DNA of 20,429 nt, taken from the NCBI GenBank assembly GCA_013215865.1, contig JABSQL010000264.1, positions 1 to 20,429 of the forward strand. The letters are read 5' to 3'. Source of the DNA: Candidatus Margulisiibacteriota bacterium (GTDB lineage: Bacteria; Margulisbacteria; Marinamargulisbacteria; DT-59). The notes under the pieces were generated by a model, which was not told where the DNA came from, ran no database searches, and worked only from the letters and a program-made list of their open reading frames with translations. Of the stretch, positions 1 to 7,336 are shown piece after piece (within the stretch, counting starts at the first letter, position 1; each line of letters opens with the position of its first letter). A program made the position numbers and the translations under genes.

Positions 1-1388
1 ATTTAAAGGGTAAAATTCATATTGGCTTAGTGAATTTCGATGCCGGTAGATCTGGTGAAGATAGTGCGATTGGCCTTTCAGCATCTCTGAAGAAAAATGG
101 ATTACGTATGGGCCGACTTAAAACAGGAACCACTCCTCGTTTGGATAGTCGTTCTATAGATTTTTCCAAGATGTTAGTACAACCAGGAGATCCTGAATGT
201 CTGCGGTTTTCATTCAAAACACCTCAAAATGACAGATACAAAAGTCAAACGGATTGTTGGTTAACCCAAACTACACCTGAAAGCCATCGAATCATATTAG
301 ATAACTTAGATCGGTCTCCCATGTTTACGAAAATCATTAAAGGCGTAGGTCCACGATATTGTCCCTCTATAGAGGATAAAATTATGCGCTTCAAGGATAA
401 AGACCATCACCATATTTTTATAGAGCCAGAAAGTCTCAGTACCAATGAGATTTATGCGCAAGGTCTCAATACATCTTTGCCAGAAGATACTCAGCTTGCT
501 ATGTTGAAAACAATTCCTGGACTTGAAGAAGTGTCTGTATTAAAGCCAGGGTATGCGGTTGAATATGATTTTGTTTATCCAGATCAACTCAAACCGACAT
601 TGGAAACGAAAAGTATTAGTGGCCTTTATCTTGCGGGACAGATTAATGGGACTTCAGGTTATGAGGAAGCGGCTGGGCAGGGTTTAATAGCTGGGATGAA
701 TGCAGCCCTACTCTTGAAAAATAAAGATCCACTTATTCTAACAAGAGAGAACTCATATATCGGTACACTCATTGATGATCTTATTCACAAAGATATATAC
801 GAGCCTTATCGAATGTTAACATCACGATCTGAATACCGACTCTTTTTAAGGCAAGACAACGGTGTATTTAGATTATCTCATTTGGCTCACGGTATAGGAC
901 TTATCAAAGATGAAGAAATGGCAAGTATCAATAGAGATAGGGATCGGGTAAAGGAAATGATAGATGAATGGAAGCGCACATCTACGCATCAAAGCCTTGT
1001 TGAGCAGTTTCAGTTAAAGCAAAAAATGCCTATTTGGAACTTAGCTAAACGACCTGATGTGGCTGTTTCAGACTTGGCTAAGGCGGGTATTGTAGATGAG
1101 AAAGATTTTTTAAATGCGTCTAGAGCAATAGTAGAAATAAAATATGAGGGTTACTTGGTCAAACAGCACAGAGAAATTAAAAAGGTTGAAAAGATGGCAT
1201 TAAGATCTATACCTCAAGGCATTAATTTTGACAGCTTATTAGGATTAAAGGCAGAGAGTCGAGAGAAATTTAAAAAATACCGACCTAAGAATATACGTGA
1301 GGCACAAAAGGTTGCGGGCATTAACCCATCTGACATTGCTATACTGATTGCCTTTCTAGATAGGAAATCCTCATGTTTTCTGCGTTAG
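1..1388 (+). CDS. mnmG: tRNA uridine-5-carboxymethylaminomethyl modification enzyme MnmG (5' end missing)
   Basis: FAD-dependent subunit of the MnmE-MnmG complex, which installs the (carboxymethyl)aminomethyl group on U34 of certain tRNAs in the cytoplasm. The open frame is already running at base 3, so the N-terminal part with the Rossmann FAD-binding motif (roughly 155 residues by comparison with the ~630-residue family) lies outside the window; the GTG at 30 is internal. Family signatures seen: GKIHIG near the left edge, GRLKTGT, the cysteine-containing [11 protein letters not shown] segment, [31 protein letters not shown], and a helical C-terminal domain ending in [14 protein letters not shown], which in this family contacts MnmE and tRNA. 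The last 16 bases overlap the start of rsmG, implying co-transcription. Identification is very secure; only completeness is limited by the window edge. Confidence 0.97.
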   Translation, partial: LKGKIHIGLVNFDAGRSGEDSAIGLSASLKKNGLRMGRLKTGTTPRLDSRSIDFSKMLVQPGDPECLRFSFKTPQNDRYKSQTDCWLTQTTPESHRIILDNLDRSPMFTKIIKGVGPRYCPSIEDKIMRFKDKDHHHIFIEPESLSTNEIYAQGLNTSLPEDTQLAMLKTIPGLEEVSVLKPGYAVEYDFVYPDQLKPTLETKSISGLYLAGQINGTSGYEEAAGQGLIAGMNAALLLKNKDPLILTRENSYIGTLIDDLIHKDIYEPYRMLTSRSEYRLFLRQDNGVFRLSHLAHGIGLIKDEEMASINRDRDRVKEMIDEWKRTSTHQSLVEQFQLKQKMPIWNLAKRPDVAVSDLAKAGIVDEKDFLNASRAIVEIKYEGYLVKQHREIKKVEKMALRSIPQGINFDSLLGLKAESREKFKKYRPKNIREAQKVAGINPSDIAILIAFLDRKSSCFLR

Positions 1389-1936
1389 TTGATGATTATA
1401 TCACCCTCTTAAAATCTCAGAATACGATTCATAATCTATATTCAAAATCAGCCTACGGGCATTTACCCTTTCATATTCAGGACTGCTATCATATAGCGAA
1501 CATATGTAAAAAGGCTTCTTGTGTCATTGATTTGGGTTCTGGCGCGGGTCTACCCTCGGTTATTTTAGCGATACGAAATTCACACCAACATGTGATTGCG
1601 ATTGAATCAAAAATAAAAAAGCAAGATTTCTTATGTCAAGTGAAGGATGTGTTGAAATTAGAAAATTTAGAAGTTTACAGAGGGGATATTCAGCATTTTG
1701 AAACGCATAGGAGTAATGTTGCAGAATTTTATACGGCTAAAGCGTTTGCGCCCAAGAATGACGTTATCAAAATGGTAAAGAAAATGTCTCATAATAATAC
1801 AAAACTGGTCATTCCAATGAGCGAAAATCAAGTGCAAATATTAAAATCTAACGAAAAAGGCTACATACGTGAAGTATTGTATGAAGAAAGGATGTATTAT
1901 TATTATGTTCAGTCAATCACAAGGAGGCGACCATGA
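1373..1936 (+). CDS. rsmG: 16S rRNA (guanine-N7) methyltransferase RsmG (GidB)
   Basis: SAM-dependent methyltransferase that in characterised bacteria makes m7G at position 527 (E. coli numbering) of 16S rRNA. The 187-residue product is a little shorter than E. coli RsmG (207). It shows the NLYSKSA segment corresponding to the N-terminal 'N-L' motif of the family, then the glycine-rich SAM-binding motif [18 protein letters not shown] (about residues 51-67), followed by an acidic residue (AIES) where the ribose is usually bound. The ATG at 1373 lies inside the end of mnmG (16-base overlap). Its stop TGA overlaps the ATG of the following micro-ORF as ATGA, so translational coupling is likely on both sides. 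The mnmG-rsmG-parA-parB order is the classical origin-proximal arrangement and supports the call. The C-terminal half is diverged. Confidence 0.93.
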   Translation: MFSALVDDYITLLKSQNTIHNLYSKSAYGHLPFHIQDCYHIANICKKASCVIDLGSGAGLPSVILAIRNSHQHVIAIESKIKKQDFLCQVKDVLKLENLEVYRGDIQHFETHRSNVAEFYTAKAFAPKNDVIKMVKKMSHNNTKLVIPMSENQVQILKSNEKGYIREVLYEERMYYYYVQSITRRRP

Positions 1937-2049
1937 ATAATGTCTTTAAATATTTGGTTATAAGCATCGCAATTCTTTTGTTGCTATTATGTATAAAGCC
2001 CTTTATTTCATGTCCTCACAAGAATCAGAACATTATCACGTTCAATTGA
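1933..2049 (+). CDS. 38-residue predicted single-pass membrane micro-protein
   Basis: Short open frame starting at the ATG at 1933, whose first base precedes the rsmG stop (ATGA overlap), with a strong Shine-Dalgarno AAGGAGG at 1921-1927, five bases upstream. It ends with TGA at 2047-2049, four bases before the first parS site. The product begins [18 protein letters not shown], so residues about 5-21 form a hydrophobic helix of transmembrane length; two cysteines (20 and 27) and a short polar tail ending in NIITFN follow. The pattern (short N-terminus, hydrophobic helix, K21-K22 region) suggests a small inner-membrane protein, or an uncleaved leader. I do not recognise a family, and no function is assigned. 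The RBS and coupled start are seen directly; that it is expressed is inferred. It could also be a chance ORF, since 38 codons is short. Confidence 0.55.
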   Translation: MNNVFKYLVISIAILLLLLCIKPFISCPHKNQNIITFN

Positions 2050-2052
2050 AGC

Positions 2053-2068
2053 TGTTTCACGTGAAACA
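2053..2068. promoter_or_regulatory. parS: parS centromere site 1 (perfect consensus)
   Basis: The 16-base palindrome TGTTTCACGTGAAACA matches the widely conserved chromosomal parS consensus at every position. It sits between the micro-ORF and parA, so it is the intergenic nucleation site at which ParB (encoded 0.8 kb downstream) would load, clamp in a CTP-dependent way and spread. Its position just upstream of parA could also let ParB influence parAB transcription; that part is inference. Confidence 0.95.
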
Positions 2069-2108
2069 TGTTTCTATTTGAACCAAAAGCATGGTATATT
2101 TTTAGCAT

Positions 2109-2881
2109 ATGAGTGGTACAGTATTCTCTATTGTTAATCAAAAGGTGGCGTTGGAAAGACAACGACGGCCATAAATTTAGCCTCATATCTATCTGAACAG
2201 AATAAGCGTGTATTGTTGATAGACATGGACCCGCAAGCCAATGCAACATCAGGGATTGGTATACATATTGCTAACATTACGGGGAATGTCTATGATTTTT
2301 TGTTGAATCAAGCCAAATATTCTGATGTCATATATCCCACGCCCTTTGAAAATCTTCATATTCTACCGTCAACTACAGATTTGGTTGGCGCTGAAATAGA
2401 AATGGTGCCAATGGTTTCACGTGAAACCATTTTGAAAGACAAAATTCAAGATCTCCGAGAACATTTTGATTTTATTATCATAGATTGTCCCCCCTCTCTG
2501 GGGTTGTTGACAGTCAATGCTTTGGTGGCATCTGATCGGACAATTATACCAGTACAATGTGAATATTTTGCCTTGGAAGGGTTGGCGAAGCTTGTTCAGA
2601 CACTCAATATCATAAGAGATAATTACAATTCTGAATTATCAATTTCAGGTATTGTATTGACGATGTTTGATAAGCGGACGACTTTAAACCGTTCTGTTGT
2701 TCAGAATGCACGCGATTACTTTAAAGAGTTGGTGTTTGATACAGTCGTTCCCAGAAATATTCGCCTTACAGAGGCGCCCAGTCATGGACTGCCCATTGCA
2801 TTGTATCGTCCAACATCCACTGGTTCGATTGCCTATCTAAATTTAGCAAAGGAGGTTATTTCACGTGTCGCAACAAAATAA
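2109..2881 (+). CDS. parA: Chromosome-partitioning ATPase ParA/Soj, with a one-base frame change in Walker A
   Basis: Deviant-Walker ATPase that, with ParB, moves and separates origins on the nucleoid. Translation from the ATG at 2109 gives MSGTVFSIVNQK, then leaves frame. From 2144 onward the frame one base earlier reads GGVGKTTTAINLASYLSEQNKRVLLIDMDPQAN. Both pieces are needed to rebuild the ParA Walker A motif KGGVGKTT, so one base is missing (or a -1 shift occurs) at the A-run at 2140-2143. In the unshifted frame translation stops at 2172-2174 after 21 codons. The rest is intact: Walker A' LLIDMDPQAN, Walker B FIIIDCPPSLGLLT, and the QCEYFALEGLAKL, NIRLTEAPSHG and YRP.STGS segments. The rebuilt length is about 257 residues, normal for Soj. 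A TTG at 2213 opens the frame but would delete Walker A, so it is not a credible start. The 3' end overlaps parB by 17 bases, and a second parS lies inside. The identification is certain; whether the shift is real is not. Confidence 0.93.
2410..2431. promoter_or_regulatory. parS: parS site 2, inside parA
   Basis: A perfect 22-base palindrome centred between 2420 and 2421. Its core GTTTCACGTGAAAC is the invariant 14-base parS core; the outer pair is G/C in place of the consensus T/A, giving GGTTTCACGTGAAACC at 2413-2428. It is read through as the MVSRETI segment of ParA. parS sites inside or next to soj are known in other bacteria, so this is a likely functional ParB-binding site. Confidence 0.9.
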
Positions 2882-3707
2882 ACCGCGTTTAGGAAGGGGG
2901 CTCGAAGCGTTGCTCCCTCAGAAATCATTGTCAGGTTCGGGTCGAACAATGTTGAGTGTCCCTATTTCAGAAATTAAGACGAACCCATTTCAGCCACGTA
3001 TCACATTTGATGAAAAAGAGCTTATCGTTCTGTCTGACTCCATTAAGACCCACGGTCTAACGCAACCTATCGTTGTGAGACGGGTTGGACAGGGATATGA
3101 ATTAATTGCGGGAGAGCGTCGGTTAATTGCATGTAAAATGAGTCAAATGGACACAATTCCTGTCATTGTTAAAAATGTAACGGATGGAGAATCAATACAG
3201 CTTGCACTTGTTGAGAATTTGCATCGAGAAGATTTAAATGCAGTTGAGATAGCGAAAGGGTATCAACAAGTTCTATCCAATAATAACAGTCTCTCTCATC
3301 GAGATTTGGCAAAAATGTTTGGAAAGAGCAGAGAAACCATTTCAAATACACTTCGCCTGCTGAATTTATCTAAACACATCCAAGATGCAGTAGCTTCAGG
3401 GCATATTTCTGAAGGACATGCGAGAGCATTGCTCTCGTGTGATGACATAACGCTTCAAGATCACTATTTTGAGAGAGTTAAATCAGAAAAATGGAGCGTG
3501 AGGCGGCTGGAAAAAGCGGTATCAAAACAGTCACCGGTTAAGGTCACTTCCACGGGGGACATTTCTGAGTTGGCAACCCTTTCAGGCCGTCTATCCACTC
3601 TCCTGAAATGTAAGGTGCATGTTAGTGGGTCTCTCACTTCTGGAAAAATAATCATTCGGTATGAATCGATAGAAGCGCTACAAAATATTGTAAATAAGCT
3701 CAAATAA
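2865..3707 (+). CDS. parB: Chromosome-partitioning protein ParB/Spo0J
   Basis: CTP-dependent DNA clamp that binds parS and stimulates ParA. The 280-residue product has the usual ParB layout. The N-terminal ParA-activating peptide, KPRLGRGLEALLP, comes first. The CTP-binding/ParB N domain follows, with NPFQPR, GERRLIA (about residues 83-89) and ENLHREDLN (the common ENIQREDLN with H for Q). Next comes a helix-turn-helix DNA-binding region (SHRDLAKMFGKSRETISNTLRLLNL), then GHISEGHARALLS and a C-terminal dimerisation domain. The GTG at 2865 is chosen because AAAGGAGG at 2848-2854/5 lies about ten bases upstream, and because the protein then begins MSQQNKPRLGRG as expected. It overlaps parA by 17 bases. 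A degenerate parS-like sequence (12 of 16) spans this start. Length is normal for the family. Confidence 0.97.
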   Translation: MSQQNKPRLGRGLEALLPQKSLSGSGRTMLSVPISEIKTNPFQPRITFDEKELIVLSDSIKTHGLTQPIVVRRVGQGYELIAGERRLIACKMSQMDTIPVIVKNVTDGESIQLALVENLHREDLNAVEIAKGYQQVLSNNNSLSHRDLAKMFGKSRETISNTLRLLNLSKHIQDAVASGHISEGHARALLSCDDITLQDHYFERVKSEKWSVRRLEKAVSKQSPVKVTSTGDISELATLSGRLSTLLKCKVHVSGSLTSGKIIIRYESIEALQNIVNKLK

Positions 3708-3714
3708 GCAAACT

Positions 3715-6700
3715 ATGGACGTTTATCGCTATATCATTTCTATAGCTGTATGGACGATTTGTTGCGCGCCTATTGTTTGTGCAGGCACATCCGCAATATT
3801 TCTTGAAAATCCGCATGGGATAAAGCTTGGGTATGACCCGGGTTTTCAATCAGTGATGGATGGTGGATATCATCGATATGACAATGATTTTAAGCTACCA
3901 GGAAGAAAGGGTGTGGCCCTCTCATTAGATCGAACTTATAACAGCCACCATTCAATGCAGGCCCCTTACTGGGAAGCAGAAGAGAGAGTCTATCAACTTC
4001 TTTCTTATCAAATAGATAAGGGGGCCTCAGATTTCCCTTTCCCGCCTAAATACAGTCACTGGATGGGATATGGATGGAACACCAATATAGGCGGGTTTTT
4101 AATCAAAGAAACCGTATCGTTTAAGGATCGATTCGTGTCCATGTGGGGGTTAAATGTGTATGATATCCCGACTTCCAGCCGTCAAGTAATAACCGTACAG
4201 TTACCTGATATCCAGCATTCGTTTATAAGAAAAGGGGATGTGTGGAAAGCAGACTCAAAAGAAAGAGACTCCATACTCAAAGAAAGCAATGGCCAGTATG
4301 TGCTGACACTTAGAAATGGAACTCAGTACCTATTTAATCAAAACATGAGGTCTATTCAGGCAAATGGAGACTTCACCATTAAATCACCAAACAACATGAG
4401 AGATCGTAGTATGTCAGTTCAATACGCGTCTGAAACAATCGGCTTAAAAAGGGTAAATAACATATTTGGAGAGTATATGTCTTATATCTACGAAGCAAAA
4501 AAATGGCTATCCACATTCAAAAATTACAAGTACAAGTCTGATGAAGGTGTTGTGCTCCTGGCTTATTTGGTTCCTTACTTGAGCACAAATGAATTCCAGG
4601 ATTATCCTTTCCTCGAAGGCCAGTTTCACGTGAAACAGGCCATTTTACCTGTAAGACCTGTTCAAATTAAAGATCACCTTGAAAGGTCACTTCACTTCAA
4701 ATACAGAAAATCTTTAGAGAACCCCATTAATTCTCCACTGTCACTTCAAATAAGTAGGTGGTCTCTAAAGCTTCCAACATCTGATCTGAAGGGAGAATTT
4801 CGTTATCATGCGACCCATCATTTAGCTAAAGTAGCGTATCCAGACTCTAAATGGAGCCAATATCTGTATATGAATGTGACGAAAAATATATACTTGGGCA
4901 GTGTTTTTGGGGGAGATAATGGTGAAGTCTTCACTTCTCGTAAAGTTTTGTATCACGTCACTTCTTCTGAAAATGTAACGGATAATATTTCTTATTCTTT
5001 CCTAGATCCCGAAATACAGCCTCTCTTGGTGGTACAAAAAATGAATAATACTCAGTATAGTTTTAAAGAAAGACAGCGTTACGACAACACCATGTCTTTT
5101 AACAATGTACGCATTACGACGCCTACCGCTCAAATAGAGCTGACGTTTGATAAAGACAGGCTTATTCAGAAGAAAAAGGGGCGTACATGGCTCCTGCATA
5201 ATCAATGGGACAAAGATCAATTGAAAAGCACATTGATTACAAATGTAGACCGACAGAAAATGGTTCGCTACCGCCAATACGACCATAATGGAAACCCAAT
5301 CGTAGTGGAAATGGGTGGAACAGATGTTGAGCCGTTACAATATCACATTCACTATCTTCACCATGAAAGTGACACCATCAAAGAAAAGAATATTCTGAAC
5401 TTAGTTTCTGAGGTGATTAAAAAAGGAAAAACACATCAACTCAAAACAAAATATTTCTATAATCAAAATCAATATGTTCCAGCTGAAAAGCAGGAAATGG
5501 GTCAAAACCAAAACCAGCAAATTCATAAATATGAATACGATGATTACTTTTATATCAAAGAGAAAAAAATACAGAAAAGAACCATGAAAAATCCCTTGGT
5601 ACAGCCAACCAGGATTCAAGTGAAAGACCTCATAAGTGATGAACATGGCGTTTTGTTAGATGGGCTGGGACGAAGCAAGGTCATTTCTCAGTCATCAGGA
5701 CATACCGCTAGCATGACCTACGATGACTTTGGAAATCTGTCTGCGATCAGAAACTTTGAAGGGCTTACATGGGTCAATTGGTATAATGATTTTAATCAAC
5801 TGATTGAAGAGCGCTCACCATATACTGGGCGTCAGTTGTTTGCTTATGATTCAAAAGGACGGCTATTAGAGTATCAAACTTCTTCCGGGGGTAAAGTGTC
5901 CTATGGCCAATTTGATGCTTGGGATCAACCCAATAAAATGAGGTATCATGATCACAAAGGACATCCAATAGAGGTGCATGTCACAATGGATGCAAAGCAG
6001 GGTATTCTTGAAACGAATCATCGGAGTATCTTTTCTACTTTCGAGTATGATGACAATGAAAACCTAGTAAAACTATCAAAAAGAACGGCTTCCTATAACG
6101 TGGCAGTTTCCTATAAAAGAAACAAGAAAGGTCAGCTACTGTCTGTGAAGGACATCAAAGGTGTTACAAAATATGTGTACAAGAAAGAACAGCTGATGGA
6201 AATATGGCGGGACAATGGTAAACGAAATGTCCAGATTGCAAAATATCAATATGAGCCATCTCAACATAAAACGATTGCGCTTATCAATTTAACAGCGACT
6301 CTAGAAACGATCATGGTAAAGCCCAATCAAATGTCAGTAACAGGAAATGTGCATGGGACGAACTTGTTTTCCTATGAAGTAACGCGTGATGAGGATGACC
6401 ACGTGACTTTGTTAAAACGGACGATACAGTTTCCAGAGATCTTTACTGAAACAAGAAATAGTGAATATAACGCTTCTGGAAAAATTGAGTCTGTAAAATA
6501 TGATAATGGCGCAACATTTGAATTGAAATATGATGCAGTTGGAAACCGAACATGGCTTAGGCATGCTTTAGGAGAAATAAGCTATACCTACATTGAGGGA
6601 TTCCTTAACATTATTCATGAGGGTGATACCACGATAGCAATGGTTTATGATAAAAGGGGTAATTTAAATAAACAAACAATGTCAAAAGGACGTAAAAGTC

Positions 6701-7296
6701 AAAAAAACACAGTATATTACTATGACGACTTAAACAGACTGTCGCAGATTGTAGAGCGGGAAAAAAGCAAAAAAAGGTCCACAACGATTCATTACGATGT
6801 TTGGGGATACCCATCCGCTATAAAATTACAGGGGCAACCTATAAAACAATTTGTATTTACACCTATTGGCCAGCTTGTAATGACACTAAATGAGCAAGGC
6901 CAGCCATTGGAAATATTTATTTATCACCCAAATGGTTCCCTGATGGCAGTTGAATCTTTTCAAACAAAGTCTATATCAAACGCACAATCATTTCCGCCAA
7001 AACCAAGTCAGGAAAGGGAGTATTATTTCTATATACATGACGAAGAAGGAAGAGTGATGTTTATTTTAGATGAAAAAGGCACCCCTAAAAATGTATATTT
7101 GTTTGGGCCCCTGGGCACTGTGGAATATCGCCATGAGTCTATACGTAATGATCAACTCGTACCTGGTTCTGTATATCTACAGAGGCATGAATTATATCTG
7201 AAGAAAAATTTGGCGCACAATCCATGGGTAAACAGAGTTTTATCACCCCATTTTGCGAATAGAACCTTGTTAAACCCCTATGTTGTGTCAGATTAA
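3715..7296 (+). CDS. Large secreted YD/RHS-repeat protein, no toxin tip visible
   Basis: A 1193-residue protein. Residues 1-23 look like a Sec signal peptide (hydrophobic IISIAVWTICCAPIVCA, cleavage near CAGTS). The N-terminal third resembles the entry domain of RHS/wall-associated proteins: LPGRKGVALSLDRTYNS, then GYGWNTNIGGFL, and later YVLTLRNGTQYLFNQN. YD-type repeats follow: YDDFGNL (about 668), YDSKGRL (711), YDDNENL (778), YNASGKI (918), YDAVGNRTWLRH (about 938), YDKRGNL (978), YDDLNRL (about 1004) and HDEEGRV (about 1107). Such repeats coil into a beta-cage shell. The end, RVLSPHF..LLNPYVV, resembles the RHS core (GRFLSPD...NPYxY), but the protein stops there with no DPxG and no variable C-terminal domain. 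It begins 7 bases after parB with no clear Shine-Dalgarno, and a parS site lies inside. Surface adhesin, wall or scaffold roles are possible; the function is not known. Confidence 0.88.
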   Translation: MDVYRYIISIAVWTICCAPIVCAGTSAIFLENPHGIKLGYDPGFQSVMDGGYHRYDNDFKLPGRKGVALSLDRTYNSHHSMQAPYWEAEERVYQLLSYQIDKGASDFPFPPKYSHWMGYGWNTNIGGFLIKETVSFKDRFVSMWGLNVYDIPTSSRQVITVQLPDIQHSFIRKGDVWKADSKERDSILKESNGQYVLTLRNGTQYLFNQNMRSIQANGDFTIKSPNNMRDRSMSVQYASETIGLKRVNNIFGEYMSYIYEAKKWLSTFKNYKYKSDEGVVLLAYLVPYLSTNEFQDYPFLEGQFHVKQAILPVRPVQIKDHLERSLHFKYRKSLENPINSPLSLQISRWSLKLPTSDLKGEFRYHATHHLAKVAYPDSKWSQYLYMNVTKNIYLGSVFGGDNGEVFTSRKVLYHVTSSENVTDNISYSFLDPEIQPLLVVQKMNNTQYSFKERQRYDNTMSFNNVRITTPTAQIELTFDKDRLIQKKKGRTWLLHNQWDKDQLKSTLITNVDRQKMVRYRQYDHNGNPIVVEMGGTDVEPLQYHIHYLHHESDTIKEKNILNLVSEVIKKGKTHQLKTKYFYNQNQYVPAEKQEMGQNQNQQIHKYEYDDYFYIKEKKIQKRTMKNPLVQPTRIQVKDLISDEHGVLLDGLGRSKVISQSSGHTASMTYDDFGNLSAIRNFEGLTWVNWYNDFNQLIEERSPYTGRQLFAYDSKGRLLEYQTSSGGKVSYGQFDAWDQPNKMRYHDHKGHPIEVHVTMDAKQGILETNHRSIFSTFEYDDNENLVKLSKRTASYNVAVSYKRNKKGQLLSVKDIKGVTKYVYKKEQLMEIWRDNGKRNVQIAKYQYEPSQHKTIALINLTATLETIMVKPNQMSVTGNVHGTNLFSYEVTRDEDDHVTLLKRTIQFPEIFTETRNSEYNASGKIESVKYDNGATFELKYDAVGNRTWLRHALGEISYTYIEGFLNIIHEGDTTIAMVYDKRGNLNKQTMSKGRKSQKNTVYYYDDLNRLSQIVEREKSKKRSTTIHYDVWGYPSAIKLQGQPIKQFVFTPIGQLVMTLNEQGQPLEIFIYHPNGSLMAVESFQTKSISNAQSFPPKPSQEREYYFYIHDEEGRVMFILDEKGTPKNVYLFGPLGTVEYRHESIRNDQLVPGSVYLQRHELYLKKNLAHNPWVNRVLSPHFANRTLLNPYVVSD
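4618..4641. promoter_or_regulatory. parS: parS site 3, inside the YD-repeat gene
   Basis: The 14-base core GTTTCACGTGAAAC occupies 4623-4636, with an A at each side (15 of 16 consensus positions match). The flanks add GGCC on the left and GGCC on the right, so 24 bases are palindromic apart from one mismatched pair. It is read as the GQFHVKQ segment of the secreted protein. It lies about 2.2 kb from site 2 and 2.6 kb from site 1, within normal ParB spreading range. A chance 14-base match is improbable in this much sequence, so a real ParB site is likely. Confidence 0.85.
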
Positions 7297-7301
7297 ATAA
7301 C

Positions 7302-7330
7302 TTGCGACACAATTCGAAATCAAGTATTAT
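7302..7330 (+). promoter_or_regulatory. Candidate sigma70-type promoter of clpC
   Basis: TTGCGA at 7302-7307 and TATTAT at 7325-7330 are separated by 17 bases. Transcription starting about seven bases after the -10 box would begin at or next to the ATG at 7337, giving a leaderless or nearly leaderless clpC mRNA. This fits with the lack of any Shine-Dalgarno there. It is a pattern match only. A 7-base inverted repeat, TTGTGTC at 7283-7289 and GACACAA at 7306-7312, overlaps its -35 end and could be an operator or a weak terminator stem. Confidence 0.35.
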
Positions 7331-7336
7331 TTTAGT

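Noticed and set aside
2213-2881. TTG at 2213 as the genuine start of parA
   Set aside because: It would remove Walker A, although the upstream 69 bases encode GGVGKTTTAINLAS in the same frame without a stop.
6397-6408. CACGTG at about 6400 and another near 11110 as further parS sites
   Set aside because: Only the six-base centre is present; the flanking GTTT/AAAC bases are missing.
7283-7312. TTGTGTC/GACACAA inverted repeat as a terminator of the YD gene
   Set aside because: Seven-base AT-rich stem with a 16-base loop and no T-run; kept only as part of the clpC promoter remark.
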